From: Ligula intestinalis
Taxonomy: Eukaryota > Platyhelminthes > Cestoda > Diphyllobothriidea > Diphyllobothriidae
Assembly: GCA_036362985.1 (NCBI GenBank)
Contig: JAYGXS010000002.1
Span: forward strand, 10,428,396 to 10,492,395
DNA: 64,000 bases
Direction: 5' to 3'
Below, one piece after another: positions 1 to 12,100 of this stretch. Under the pieces are notes generated by a model that was not told the DNA's origin, ran no database searches, and worked only from the letters and a program-made list of their open reading frames with translations. Position 1 is the stretch's first letter; each line of letters opens with the position of its first letter. The translations under genes were made by a program, and so were the position numbers.

Positions 1-700
1 AGAGAAACACTTGAAGCATGGCACACTGCACCAAATTCCATCAACCGCTGTACGATTCTCCCGGCGGCTTACCAGGCGTTACGCGTGCGGCTCAATCAAC
101 GAAATTGCCGGCAGGAAGTCAGACGGGTCGCAACGACTAGCAACCCCACACCGGGCCAGAATACAGGCGTCCGGGAACCTACCCCAGACACCAATGCAGC
201 CGTCAGCGACGCCGCAGGCAACGTGAATCAACAAGACCTCCTGTCGGGCTTGAACGCAGTTGCACATGACAACGGTCTCTGCATAAACACTGATGGCGGG
301 GTTCGATATTCCGACGGCGGGACGAACACGGGAAAGTGCCAACGGGGGAAGCCAGCAGGACATGCGGCACCGACGCGATCGATGCAGACGCGAGCAATGA
401 CAGCTGGCAGGCGAACACTGCCCTCCCCCTCCAACGAGGTGACGGCGAGAAACCCTGGTCAGCAGGACGATGACGGAGCTCCAGCCCCGCCCCCGCAGGG
501 GATCTAGCGCCAATAGACGGAGAGCGAACGAGAAGTCAGTGGTAACACCTATAAAAGACTGTGAGGCGTGTACAAACACCAACCTCCGACGATGCAAGCC
601 TGTACGCTTTCGAAACGTCAGGATATTATACCCATTATTCCCGAGATCGCCTCTTCTTCTCATATATATATATATATATATTTATGGCCGCTAGAATCAA
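1..700. repeat. GC-rich repeat-like edge region, possible PLE terminal repeat
   Basis: No convincing gene is seen; overlapping open frames on both strands have no recognisable domain. A TATAAAAGACTG motif near 551-562 and TTTCGAAACGTCAGG at about 609-623 resemble the layout of the PLE-type terminal repeat near 13.88-13.98 kb, which shares the latter string. An (AT)n tract follows at 662-680. Confidence 0.3.
662..680. repeat. (AT)n microsatellite
   Basis: About nine AT units run directly after a pyrimidine-rich stretch. Confidence 0.9.
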
Positions 701-784
701 CTGCTCAACGTAATTTGCAGTCAAACGTTTAATTCTTATAAGGAGGTTTGGTAGACTTGCTTCATTTTATTTGACCCAATTGTG

Positions 785-866
785 ACGTTTGTAGCTCAGA
801 TGGTTAGAGCGTTAACTTCCGATAAAGGCCTTCTCTACTACGCGGGTTCAAATCCCGCTGAACGCC
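785..866 (+). tRNA. tRNA-like sequence, degenerate (pseudogene or SINE head)
   Basis: The acceptor stem pairs 6 of 7 bases, the D-stem is GCTC/GAGC, and the T-arm GCGGG TTCAAAT CCCGC is perfect. The anticodon-loop position reads TTCCGAT (CCG, Arg-like). The anticodon stem does not pair, and the stretch between it and the T-arm is too long. It is therefore unlikely to be a working tRNA. It ends 87 nt before the PLE coding region. Confidence 0.5.
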
Positions 867-952
867 TCGAATTGTTTTCCTTATAGCTGTCAACTGCAAG
901 TTAATACTTAGTTTCATTGTGTTCGAAGTGATCATAAATAAACGAAAACACC

Positions 953-2755
953 GTGCTGACTAGACCAGACAGAGGGTCCGGAATATTACTGATGAATAAG
1001 AATGATTATGTTGCGAAAGTAGGATCTATCCTAGTGGATCGTACGAAGATCTTAAAATCCGAGGATGACAAGGATCGGGCGGAGGCCGCCGTGAGTCAAT
1101 TAACTGCACTTCTGAAAGACCTTCACAAAGAAAGTCTTTTGACTGACAACGAGCTCGAAAGACTGAGACGTGTGGGTACAATGATACCCAGAATGTATGG
1201 TCGTCCGCAAATCCACAAACAGGGGTAACCCTTGCGTCCTATCTTGGATTAAGAAACTTCCTATATCACACCATTGCCAAATGGTTAGAAGAAAAGATAA
1301 AGCCACTTGCAAGTGATCTATATTACCGAAGCTTTAAAGACACATTTAAGTTCGTTGAAGCTATAAAGAACATGAACGTTGGTGAAAGTAAGATGCTCTC
1401 CTTGGATGTATCATCACTATTTACCAACGTACCCATGATAGAAAGGATATACTACCTCTGTGACGTTATTCAGGAGACGAACTACCAGATAGGTATGCCC
1501 GTGGAAACCCCCCAAGAACTACTTACGGGGTGCACACAAAATGTACAATTTCTCTGCAATAGTCGATTTTACAGACAGATAAATAGTGTGGCGATGGGCT
1601 CACCACTTGGCCCGTTTCTCGCAAAGGTCTTTATGGGCAAGATCGAGAAAACGAGTCTAAAGAACACCATAAATGACCTAGCGTTCTACGCTTGATATGT
1701 GGCCGATATCTTCTGTTTAGCAGACTTTAACGTTGAAAGTGAAGCTCTGGTCACGAAATTATACAAAGCGCATCCATCTCTCAACTGTACTGCACAGACG
1801 GAGGAGGACGATGAAATAGCGTTTCTTGATGTCCTTTTGCGACGACTAGATGATATATCCATCCTGCGTAAGGTCTTCCGGAATGAAATCTGGACGGGAC
1901 AATGCAAAAACTATCATAGATTTATCTCCCTAAATATAAAACGAAATCTAGTCCAGGGATTAGCAGTTAGAGTACGACAGATCTGCTATCCCGAAACTGT
2001 CCAAGCAGAACTCCAACAGCTGCGGCAGACACTTATTAGAAATGGATACCCGGAGAGGTTTATCCTCAGGAAAATTTGCGAGTGAGCCAAAAAGCCTGAT
2101 ACAGTAACTGCAGAGAAGAAATGTGTGTTCATTAGACTGCCTTTCTTAGGCGATGCAACAAGCGAGCTGGTCAGACGGCGTCTAAGGACCGCAATCGCAA
2201 GCGCTTTCCCAACAGCGAACTTACGGGTAGTCTTCACAAACTCTTCCCTGCTACGATTGGGAGGTAAAGGCCGACTTCCGTTGAAGGCCACATTTATGTT
2301 TATTTACCGTTTCACTTGCTCCTGTAAAGCAGGATACATAGACCGAACGACGAGACACTTGGAAAAGAGGGTACGTGAGCACATACCGGCCTGGTTCAGT
2401 AAAGGTGAAACTAGATCGATCTCGAGTTCTATTCTCGCACATCTTGTTGATACGAATCGTCGAGTCGATACTAACGAAGCCTTTCAGGTTGTCTACAGGA
2501 CACCAGCCAACTTTCTAAGGACCTACGCCAACGGGTGCTTGCAACAGACGAAGCAGTGGCTATACGGCTACCGAATCCGTTGCTGTGATGTCAGAAGAAG
2601 CTGACAGAAGCCCTTGCACTTCCGTGGCCGATTCCGACGCCAGGTGGCAATCGCATTTTGCCCCCACCCCCCAGTGACAGTCGTTCGCTGCGCGCAAATA
2701 ATAGCAATCATCCCTCCATGTATCTGCCCTCTGATCAATCCCCACAACCTAATCC
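953..2755 (+). pseudogene. Penelope-like element: RT plus GIY-YIG, inactivated
   Basis: PLEs copy themselves with a reverse transcriptase fused to a GIY-YIG endonuclease. The frame opens with RPDRGSGILLMNKNDY and YGRPQIHK (953-1228), then shifts frame. It continues from 1372 with MLSLDVSSLFTNVP and VAMGSPLGPFLAKVFMGKIE. An in-frame TGA (1693-1695) precedes YVADIF, where the catalytic YVDD is expected. A second TGA lies at 2083-2085. The GIY-YIG part (2125-2604) has FTCSCKAGYIDRTTRHLEKR, with Asp where YIGRT is usual. It matches the copy at 63.3-63.8 kb closely up to about 2755, then diverges. Two stops, one frameshift and lost catalytic residues make this a dead copy. Confidence 0.9.
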
Positions 2756-2919
2756 TAAGATGAATTATTAAGATCTTTACTGGGATAACTGAGGCACTCA
2801 GTGGACGTTCAGGACAAGGTTGCTTTATTTAAATAGGAAAATAGAGAAACGCTTTTAAACTTGCAAATTGAAATGGAAAATATATAGCTCCCTGCCATTA
2901 ATCTTCAGAAGGATGAAGT

Positions 2920-3149
2920 ATGCCTCCATTTTGGATCTCTTTATTACACATGCATTTTATTATCACACCTTCACTCATATCTCCACTATCTTTGTCGGTT
3001 TTAGTTTTTGGTACCGTCTCGCTCCCAAACATGTACGCACAAGCGCTCAATAGCGGTGTTGCTTTGAAACGCGCTGTCCTGATTGAGGTCTCAGCTCCGC
3101 TCGAATACGTATATGAGACAGTTAATGATGCCCTCTCCCGTGTTTCTAA
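2920..3149 (+). CDS. FAS1 gene exon 1 (signal peptide region)
   Basis: It opens with MPPFWISLLHMHF and a hydrophobic stretch, then EVSAPLEYVYETVNDALSRV. It ends at TCTAA|GTAAGT in phase 2. Met at 2950 would give a shorter and more typical signal peptide. Confidence 0.7.
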
Positions 3150-6100
3150 GTAAGTCGGCATTTCTGTAAAAGACTTCAACTATTTTATCATCCCTACAAA
3201 TTAACTTTGAGCAACAATAAGTAAGCAAACACAGTCGGTTTTCTCATATTACTTTTAATGACATATCGGTTTTTTATTCAGGCTGTTTCTCAGTATCTGC
3301 AACCTGGACGAGTCCTGTAGGGCTATTCTGCAGTCCAGTGCGCCAAAAACGGTGTTCGCGCCAGTTGACACCGTGTTGCAGTCCTTCAGCGCACTTCCGG
3401 ATGTGGAGAAGGTAAATAATTGCCAGTGGACGTGTATATCTGTGCTTGATGAAGCCTTTAGTGCATATTTGCTCATTTGCACAAGATTAATCCCTATATT
3501 CAAAAGTTAAATTAATAAGAAGTAAGTAGAATGTGCTCTGAACGTATGACTTTGCCTAACTTGGGTTGATCCGCAAGTAAATGCTTATTGCGTGGATTGG
3601 TTATTGAAACTTTTAAGCACTGATCTGGTGTACTCCTTAAACTGACGACGATGCTTCCGATAGAAAGAGCTTTAGATACTTGCCTATATTTCTACTTCAC
3701 TGTTAAACACCAGACCCGAAAAAATTACCCTTACCATTTATATGGAATTTTCTTCAATTAATATTTGTGTGTTCACTACATAAGGATTAGTACAGTACAC
3801 TTAAAAATCATCCTTTTGCTCAAAAATTTATAGATGCTTTGCTTATAACGTAAAACTGACGACATTCAGATGGTCCACTTCTGGTTAAAGCCTTTCGTCA
3901 GGATTATTGCGCAGACGTGAAAAAAGACAGGCTAGGTCAGTGAAAACGCTTAAGGGCTGGCAGAACACATGTTGAGAATGCAATAACAAATAGGTTGGCG
4001 GATTTTGGGTAAAAATATAAATTAGTTGTTTGGTCTATCATCTTGCCACAGTAACAACACATTGTGAGAAAGATTTTTTGACGGAATTCTGGGCTTCGGG
4101 GAAAATGCATTTACTTCAGTTTTACCCAATAGATGCCAAAGGGTTTGGCAGTGAAGAGGTTATTGCTTCCTCTTTCTTGAAGCTTTGATTCGCTTGCGTG
4201 CTCAGTCTTTTCCATAAAGATGGCTAAATCAGCTTTGTCAGGATGCTCAGCAACTATGAGATAGTCGAACTTTAAGGAGTGAGGTTTTCAATAACCTTAA
4301 ACTACTATGAATTGTTGTCCTAATTTTGACAAGACAAGTCAATGGCTTAACTGCCTCTAACGTCAGATACGCCCGATGCTATTAGCTTTTAATCGAGATA
4401 GTAAGCGAAATGACTATATACGCTTTCAAGTGTACAGTACATTGGCTATCTCATGAACTGCGAAGATCGAATTTTCAATGGGTGGTTTAACACACATTTG
4501 AGGTTATTTTATTTTAAACATTGAAAAGACTTAAAGCACAAAATACTGTGTACTAAAAAAGTCTTCACTTCAGATCAATATATCGAGGTAAAATGTTTGT
4601 CAATGTGGGCCAAATCCGACGTTTCTTGATATCAAAGGAACAGAAGAGGGAATATAACAGTTTTGTTTTGCCTTCGTGAAATCTAAGTGTCAAGAATAGA
4701 CGACGCATTATTTTCGGGAAAAGAAGAGCAGATTAAGATTAAAAAATTCTGTTTTGCAAATCTGGTTGATATCTATGCAGATGTCTCACGTAAGGCTATA
4801 CCGGTATGCACTCATAGAGTTGCGTGATATGTTAAGATGTACGCGGAAGTAGGTTGCCATTTTAAGAACTTAACATATGCCGCTCGAAAAAACGCCGATT
4901 AAGGGTAAATATGCTGGCAGACTATCAGAGGAAATACAATTTTGTGCATTTTTTAGGTTTAATGGAATACAGGCACCACCTAGAATACAGGCACCTCCTG
5001 GAATGCAGGCACCACCGCAACCAATGACTTTTGGAAAAAACTTATAATTAACTTCATTAAATGCTTTTTAAGTTTGTGTTCGTACTTAAGTTTTGTCTCT
5101 TCTGAAAAGTTTCACCTCAGTTTTACGCTTTTGTTAATCGGCAGTATGTTGCCTTGATATCGGCATGGGTAATTAAATGTGTACTTTATTTTAACGCTGA
5201 AATCTTTCATGAGCTATTGGGTATGTAAAAGATATCAGTCATATTAAGATGCTTAATTTAGACAAGACTGCATCTTGTTCGTACCTTGCTCATCACATGG
5301 TTCTTTTTGCAGAAACAATACCTAGCACTGATGATAATTCCAGAGCGCATTCTTCGTCAGCAAATGACCCCAAGCAAATATGTAGCCGTGGGCAACGTCA
5401 CAGACGCAATCCGATTTCGTACGATGAGTAGTGGAGGTAGGTCCGGTGTTCGGGCCACGTTATCTTTTGCTCATTTATACTACTACCTACACCCCCACCT
5501 TGAAGTATTCACCAACCGTTTGCATTACACAGGCATTTCTCACAGTACTTTAAAAAGCCGTTCTAGACTACGATTTTTATGGCATTGTCTTTTTAATTCC
5601 CCACACCGACTGCTATGACAATGGCTCGGCCCGTGATATTTCTTACTCTGTATTCGCCTGTAGAGATGTACGTGGAGGGCAGACTATATGGCCACGGATA
5701 CGTTAGAGCTGAAATTATGAACCAGGAGAGTTCTGGTTCGGATGGAGTCGTTTACCAGGTAACCGCGATTCCCGGAAAACCCACACAATCCATATACGAA
5801 TTCCTTGCGAAAGACATTGATTATACGTGAGTCAGCATTAAATGTTGAATGTAAATTTTGGTAGAACTTACGTAATATTTAACAATTGAGCCCAGACTGG
5901 GTAATCGCTTGCACACACTCCATACCGAGCGAGATTAGGATATATAGATATAAAAAAGTAAACGATTGATCTTAATTTTTAACTTTAACAGTACGGCCCC
6001 TATATCATGCAAAATTTCGAAATTTGCGAAAAATTACTACTAACTCGTAAAACGGCATCACATAGGGGTTTTAATATTTATCATGGTGCAACCTTATCTC

Positions 6101-9100
6101 ATGGCGGCTTTTAAACTTGTTGCGTTCTTGCCGCTTGCAAAATGCATATTCTGTAAACAATGGCTACTTAAGAAGTTTGCATTTAACTGACTTATTTTCA
6201 CTGCCCTTATAAATTTTAATATATTGTAAAAAAAGATTCACAAAAAAAGATTTTCCTTTATACGCTTGGTAGAAAATTACGCCTTTTTCAAACTTAATAC
6301 TTAAAGAACGTGTTAACTTAGGTTAAGAAAATTTCTTATCCTGGTATTTTTTATGATTATGAAGTGCTCCTTCATAGTTTTTCTTATCCGTCGATTTAAT
6401 AATTTTGCGTATGACATATACAACATGATCTTTAGCTGTTAATAAAGTTCATGTGAAGTAAACATACCTCTCACATCGTAAGAAAAAGCGTACCTTACCT
6501 TACATGGGACGTACACAGCACGCAGTTTGGAAACATTAAATTCAGTTTTAGCGGTTGGTGGGTTTCAAAACTATTCGGAAATTTTAAAGGGTTTTAAAAA
6601 TCAAAAAAATGTTCATCCTTTCAGTATAAGATTTGAAGGCGATGTAAAGGAGTACAATAAAGAATAATCGCATGCGTGTTTTCTGTAAAAATATTTGAAT
6701 TTATAGAGGCAAACCTTTGAAGTAGTCATTTTCTTAAGAAGATAATCATTTTAAGTTGTCAGAAAAGAGTTTCTGAGGAAGCTAGCGTTATGTCGTGACT
6801 GCAGTGACTTGAGATAAGGCTGCACAATAGTCACTTTACCAACCCTACTTAATACTGGCATACAAGCGATTGTCAATCTTTTGCAAATTTGTAATTTTGC
6901 ATGAAATAGCGGCCGTACTGTATCAAAATTTATCAGTCCTCCAAAATCGTCATCAGTATATGCCTGTATTTGCGAATATTCTCATTGAAAATTTTGTCAG
7001 ATAAATTTACGAGCCTGATGCGTTTGCTTTTGCTAGATTGGTAAGACTGTCTGTAGGGGTACTAATTGTCTTCTGCTTATAAAACATGCTACTTTTACAG
7101 TTATAGTAGACTGACTTCCCCCTTTTTCGTTAAAGTCCACCAAGATAAGGTTGCATTCCCATCAACGGGCATAAGATTCCTGAGCAGCAGGAGTTTGTAA
7201 TTATGAAATCGATGCTGTTAAGCTCATTAAAACAACGTTCAGTGGTTTGAATTGAATATTAGTTGATCACTGTCAACACGATTATACTCGTTAACTAATA
7301 ATTAAATGTCTAACCACCCATTTCCTAAGACTGATAGATAGATATTAAGGCGACTCTAGAAGACAGTTTTTTGGATAAATTATCTTCAGGCCTTTGCATA
7401 TACGTTATGAATAACTGGCAGGGCCACTGAAGCTGATTGAATTTTTGACCCCAGTGCCTCCCCCCTGCCACCCACCGAAATCTACACTATTTTTTCTACC
7501 AACCCACATAGTTTATTTAATTTATTATCATATAACCGTACAGACCTGAAGAGAATTTATCGAAATCAAAACTACGACCGCCAATCAATCTTCCGACAAG
7601 TATATACAGTTTGCACTATCTTTTTGGCCGTTTCTCTCGAAATTTCTAACTGCAATAATTTGAAATAAAAAATGTCCTCTGAATCCGATAAAAAGGAAGC
7701 TCCTTACAGATACTCATTTTGAGGCCCATTTAGCCAACCGAATACAGGCTAGCATGTTTTGAATCTGATTTCCTTCGAATTAATGGCTTGCCTAACGGTT
7801 AATTTCTATTTGGCTACAGTGAATACCTAGCTACCAACATCCTGAAGGAGCAAACCAAAGGGGGTCCATACACGTATTTCGCGCCAACTAACGAAGCACT
7901 GAACACTATGAAGGCTGACGCCGCGGTCGGAGCAGCGATCCTTTCCGATCCACCCAGACGAACATATGTAACGTTTCCGATGTAGAATTATCATTTACTT
8001 CTTGCAATTGTTTGGCATGCTGAAACATATTGAATTGCAGTTTTATGTGCGGCACAGATTAACCAAGATTGTTTTTTCGGCAACAGTAGTTTGAGTATTG
8101 CACCTCGTATACCCCTAGACCCAGCATTTTGTCCTATGGACATGGCGTTTTTATGGGTTTTATGGGTGGGGAATTAGAATAGGCAATGGAGTATACTTTA
8201 CCGAAGTACATTTTATCTTATTGGATTTGGAAATGTTGTTGATTTATAAAGCTGTAGGTATTCCTAATCTGTTTTATCGTTTAACGTTTTGCGGAAAGAC
8301 CTGATAATAAAAAAGCAGGTTTCTTGAAATTCCTGAAAAAATAGAAACGGGGCTTATGATGTCGTCTACTTTAAATTACCTGAGATGCAACTTACCGTTC
8401 TGGAGTTACTTTAGTATAGTCCGTGGGGCAAAGCACCGCGCACACCTTCAGTTAACATGTGGAACAACTTATTTCCAGCGGCCTCGGGAAAAAAGTTCAA
8501 CTACATTTTCGCACTTTGCACTTTCTTTTAAAAATTTCTTTTGCTGTCTATCCTATTTTCCCACCCCAAAAACCTTTATAACCACGGTTTCCGTAGAACA
8601 AATTGTTGTGATTAGGGCTGTATGAAATGCACTACACAATGCAATTTTATTGTTTTTTCGAAAAGTATTTGCGTAAGTAGCATGCAGCATTTAACGATGC
8701 ACATTTTGGAGGGTTTCGAACACTACTTTGGCAGAAGTTAGAGGCTTACTTTGATTATTGCGGAAAGCAAGATGCACCTCCTTAAAAAATCACTCGTATT
8801 GGCATGCCCTTTAAATGTTTAAATTATTTTCAATAAACTAGCTGCCCCAAGGAATAAACCAATAAGAATCTATAGAACCTTGTTGAGAAACAAATGTTTA
8901 ACAACAACAGGACAAGCAACCACTTAAAACCAAACACACACATTCAACACCCAAGAACCGATTTTCTATCAGGTGACGCTTCAAAATCTGAGGGATTGAC
9001 ACTGGAGCTGTGCTTTTCCAATTCCAATTAAATCCTATCGTCACACTGTACTACATGAAGTTGAGAACATTGAGCTTCATAACTTGCGCAGTTTTTAGGA

Positions 9101-12100
9101 AAGGCTGCCTCCTATGGAAGCAAAAAGCACAAAAGTAACGTCGGTAAGGGGTCATCAGATAAGCGGGTAAAGCAATCATGCGAACTTAAACATCCCATTA
9201 TCACAGGCCAGCTGATTACACATCAATGTACAAAACTGTCACATTAACTCGGATGCTGTGAGAAAGAGGTGCTCTGCTTATAGTCACTAAATAAATGGAC
9301 ATACTTAAACCGCCATATAAATTTAAGTTGCACATCTCAATTATTGCAGTCTTTTTTATTTCAAAATATAGCCAGCTACTTAAACCTAGTCAAAATATTG
9401 ACTTCAGAGATACCCACTCTATGTTTGTACCTAAGGGTTAAATCATAAAACTTGGTCACAGGCGTGGTGCAGACGACATTAGCAAGGAAGGTTAACCGGT
9501 GCTTGTGGAATAAGGCTAATAAAACAACAGGAGCTGTACTAAACTTGGCATCTTAGTAGAACTTTTTGGATAAATTAAGAAAGCAAATCGTCGTGGATTA
9601 TGATTTAAAAGGCAAACAATGTAAGCTTTGCTATTGCTTCTAAGCAGTGAAGTTTGTGACAAAGTTCTCGATATTTTTATTACAGGTACTCCGACGTCTG
9701 ATATACCCGCTCCCTTTGCTTTTGGTTGAACTACATGCGTCGCAAGCATACGATGTCCCAACCGCTAATTTTGCCTTCACTCGGGAATATGTTCGATTTG
9801 ACGTCAGCCAAATCAACCAGGAGTTTGGTAATTCAAAATTCTGCGGAGGACGTTTTCTGAGCCTTTTTGACCAATTTCTCTTTTGTAAACTGGAGGGTAA
9901 CAGAATTGAGTTCAGATAGCTCAGGGCGCCTTAGTCTTCTAGGTGAATAGAAAGCAGAGGTCTATTCGTAACAGTGGCATGAAATGTATTGAAACAAAAA
10001 AGCACTACTTCTGAAGTAAACGACTGTGGAACCTTGATGAACGACGCCCGATGCTTTAATAAAACTATGTTTGCACAAAAAATGTGAATGATTGTAGCTG
10101 AGTCTCACAGATTTCAGACCATACTGGGTAGTTTCTGGCAAATAATCCGTATTTTTACTCTCTGATATTACATAAACATACGAGGTACAGTCTTAACACC
10201 CTTGTAGTGATTTAGTTAAAGGTTAATACGTTAATGTTCCTCGGTAAAGATTATCGTCCCAAGGAACAACAAAGAATGAGACATTTCTGAAAACAAGCAA
10301 AATAAAAATTAATACGGAGGTTTTTAACTTTTTTGCTTTTATGCGTCCACAGTGATTTATATGAAGGGTTAAGTAAGTTGTTGTACGAACAACTTTGAAC
10401 ACTAAACAGGATTTTTCGGTAAAGGCAGCTTATGGGATGTGAAGTTTTTGTCTTATGTCAGAATGTTAGCAAATATTCTTAGTTACTAGAGACAGTGGGT
10501 GCAAACCATGGGTTCTTCCCATTTCATATTGGGTATGCACAATCGACTATGATACCGAATTTTAAAAAAAAACTTTCAAATACTCATGGTGAGATTGAAA
10601 ATAGCAGGTTCGATCAACTATATCGAAGATGTTTTCATCCTCTGACCTGGACCGGGTTATAGTGGTCGAAGGACTAAGCACCCATGCAAGAGTACCCTCC
10701 AGATTGATTGAATCAATACATTTACTCAATAAATTTCCCTAATTTTCCCAAAGGACTGCTCTCCTTGAAACATATGAAATATATTTTTAGCATAGTTATG
10801 ATAGTTAAGACCGGGTCGACGTCAACCAAGCATTTCGAGCCATTTGTACAGTGAAGGGTAACTGCACCAATGGATGCTGGTGACGTTAGAGGCAGCGATC
10901 ATTCGGTTAGTCACTCTAACCTTGTGCCTTTGAAAGGCGTTAACACAGGTCCATAAACTTCCATGATTCAAGATAAACCCATAATCTTCATCACATCCCA
11001 TCTGCGAAACAGAGACATAGGTCATTGTCTCTCCCCTCCTCCACAAGCTGCCGGTGGAAATATAGAGTAACCTGCTTGACCCCTGAACGTCCCCAAATCC
11101 TTCATCCAATAAACACTGTTCGTTGAACGCTTAACCATTCAATCTGCCAGCTTCCTCAATATTACTATTACAGGCCTGAGGATATTGATTCGAAAAGCTT
11201 ACAAGTGTCAAACTCTATTACTTACACTTCTTATTGAGTATCTTTGCTGCGTTCTATCGTAATATTTGTAATGCTTGCTCAGGATATGGCTGCTTTGTTT
11301 TCTACTGTGTTGTGTCACGGCAAGGCTCCCCGTTCTCTCTTTCCTGCTTCCTCTCGCCTCCTCAAAGTCTCTAGCAGAACTCAGCTAAAATAAGTCCCGA
11401 CAAAGCTGAACGTCCGTAGCCATCTCTTCATAACTACAATCTAGCGGTTGTTTTAACTTTCGCTGTTCTATCCTAAATTGCCCTACCCTATAGGCCTGAG
11501 GATGAAAATCAAAACAAGGGAAAGTTTGTCGAACATGACTTCTCCAACTTTTTGATGTTAATTGTTCGTTGCCACTAAACCGCCTCATTAAAAAAGACGC
11601 ACTTATCTGTGTTTAAGCCTATAATCGGTTGCAATTCCCTAAACCTCGGAACTCTACCTGTTTTCTTCATTTCCACCTTGAAAATTTTCCGTGAATTTTG
11701 TGCTTTTTGAAAAAGAGGATTTCAGTTGGCATAATCTGGATTTGAACTATAAGTCGCCAATTCAGCTTATTCACTCAGGATTACTTTAATAATAGTTTTT
11801 GATAGTGTTGGGAATGCGCCCATTCCCATGATTCTTCATCTCACAGAAAGGCCCGCGAGCTCATCTAACGCAGCTGTCATGAGAGCGCGACGTGACTATC
11901 GATTTTTCCTCCTGGCTGATTGGCGCATTCACTCAGCTATGTCCCTCGCCTTTGCGTGAGAATGACTAGGCCAACTGGTCGTTTCTCTGTCTCTCTTATT
12001 GGCTCTTTGGCACCGTTAGTCCTGATTAGACTACCAAGCACTGTGCATAATAGATTGTGAGTATCATTTGCAAAATATTGCAATAACGTTTGTGTTTTTT

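Noticed and set aside
79..663. Long overlapping open frames on both strands at the left edge
   Set aside because: No recognisable domain, both strands are open because the block is GC-rich, and it resembles terminal-repeat DNA.
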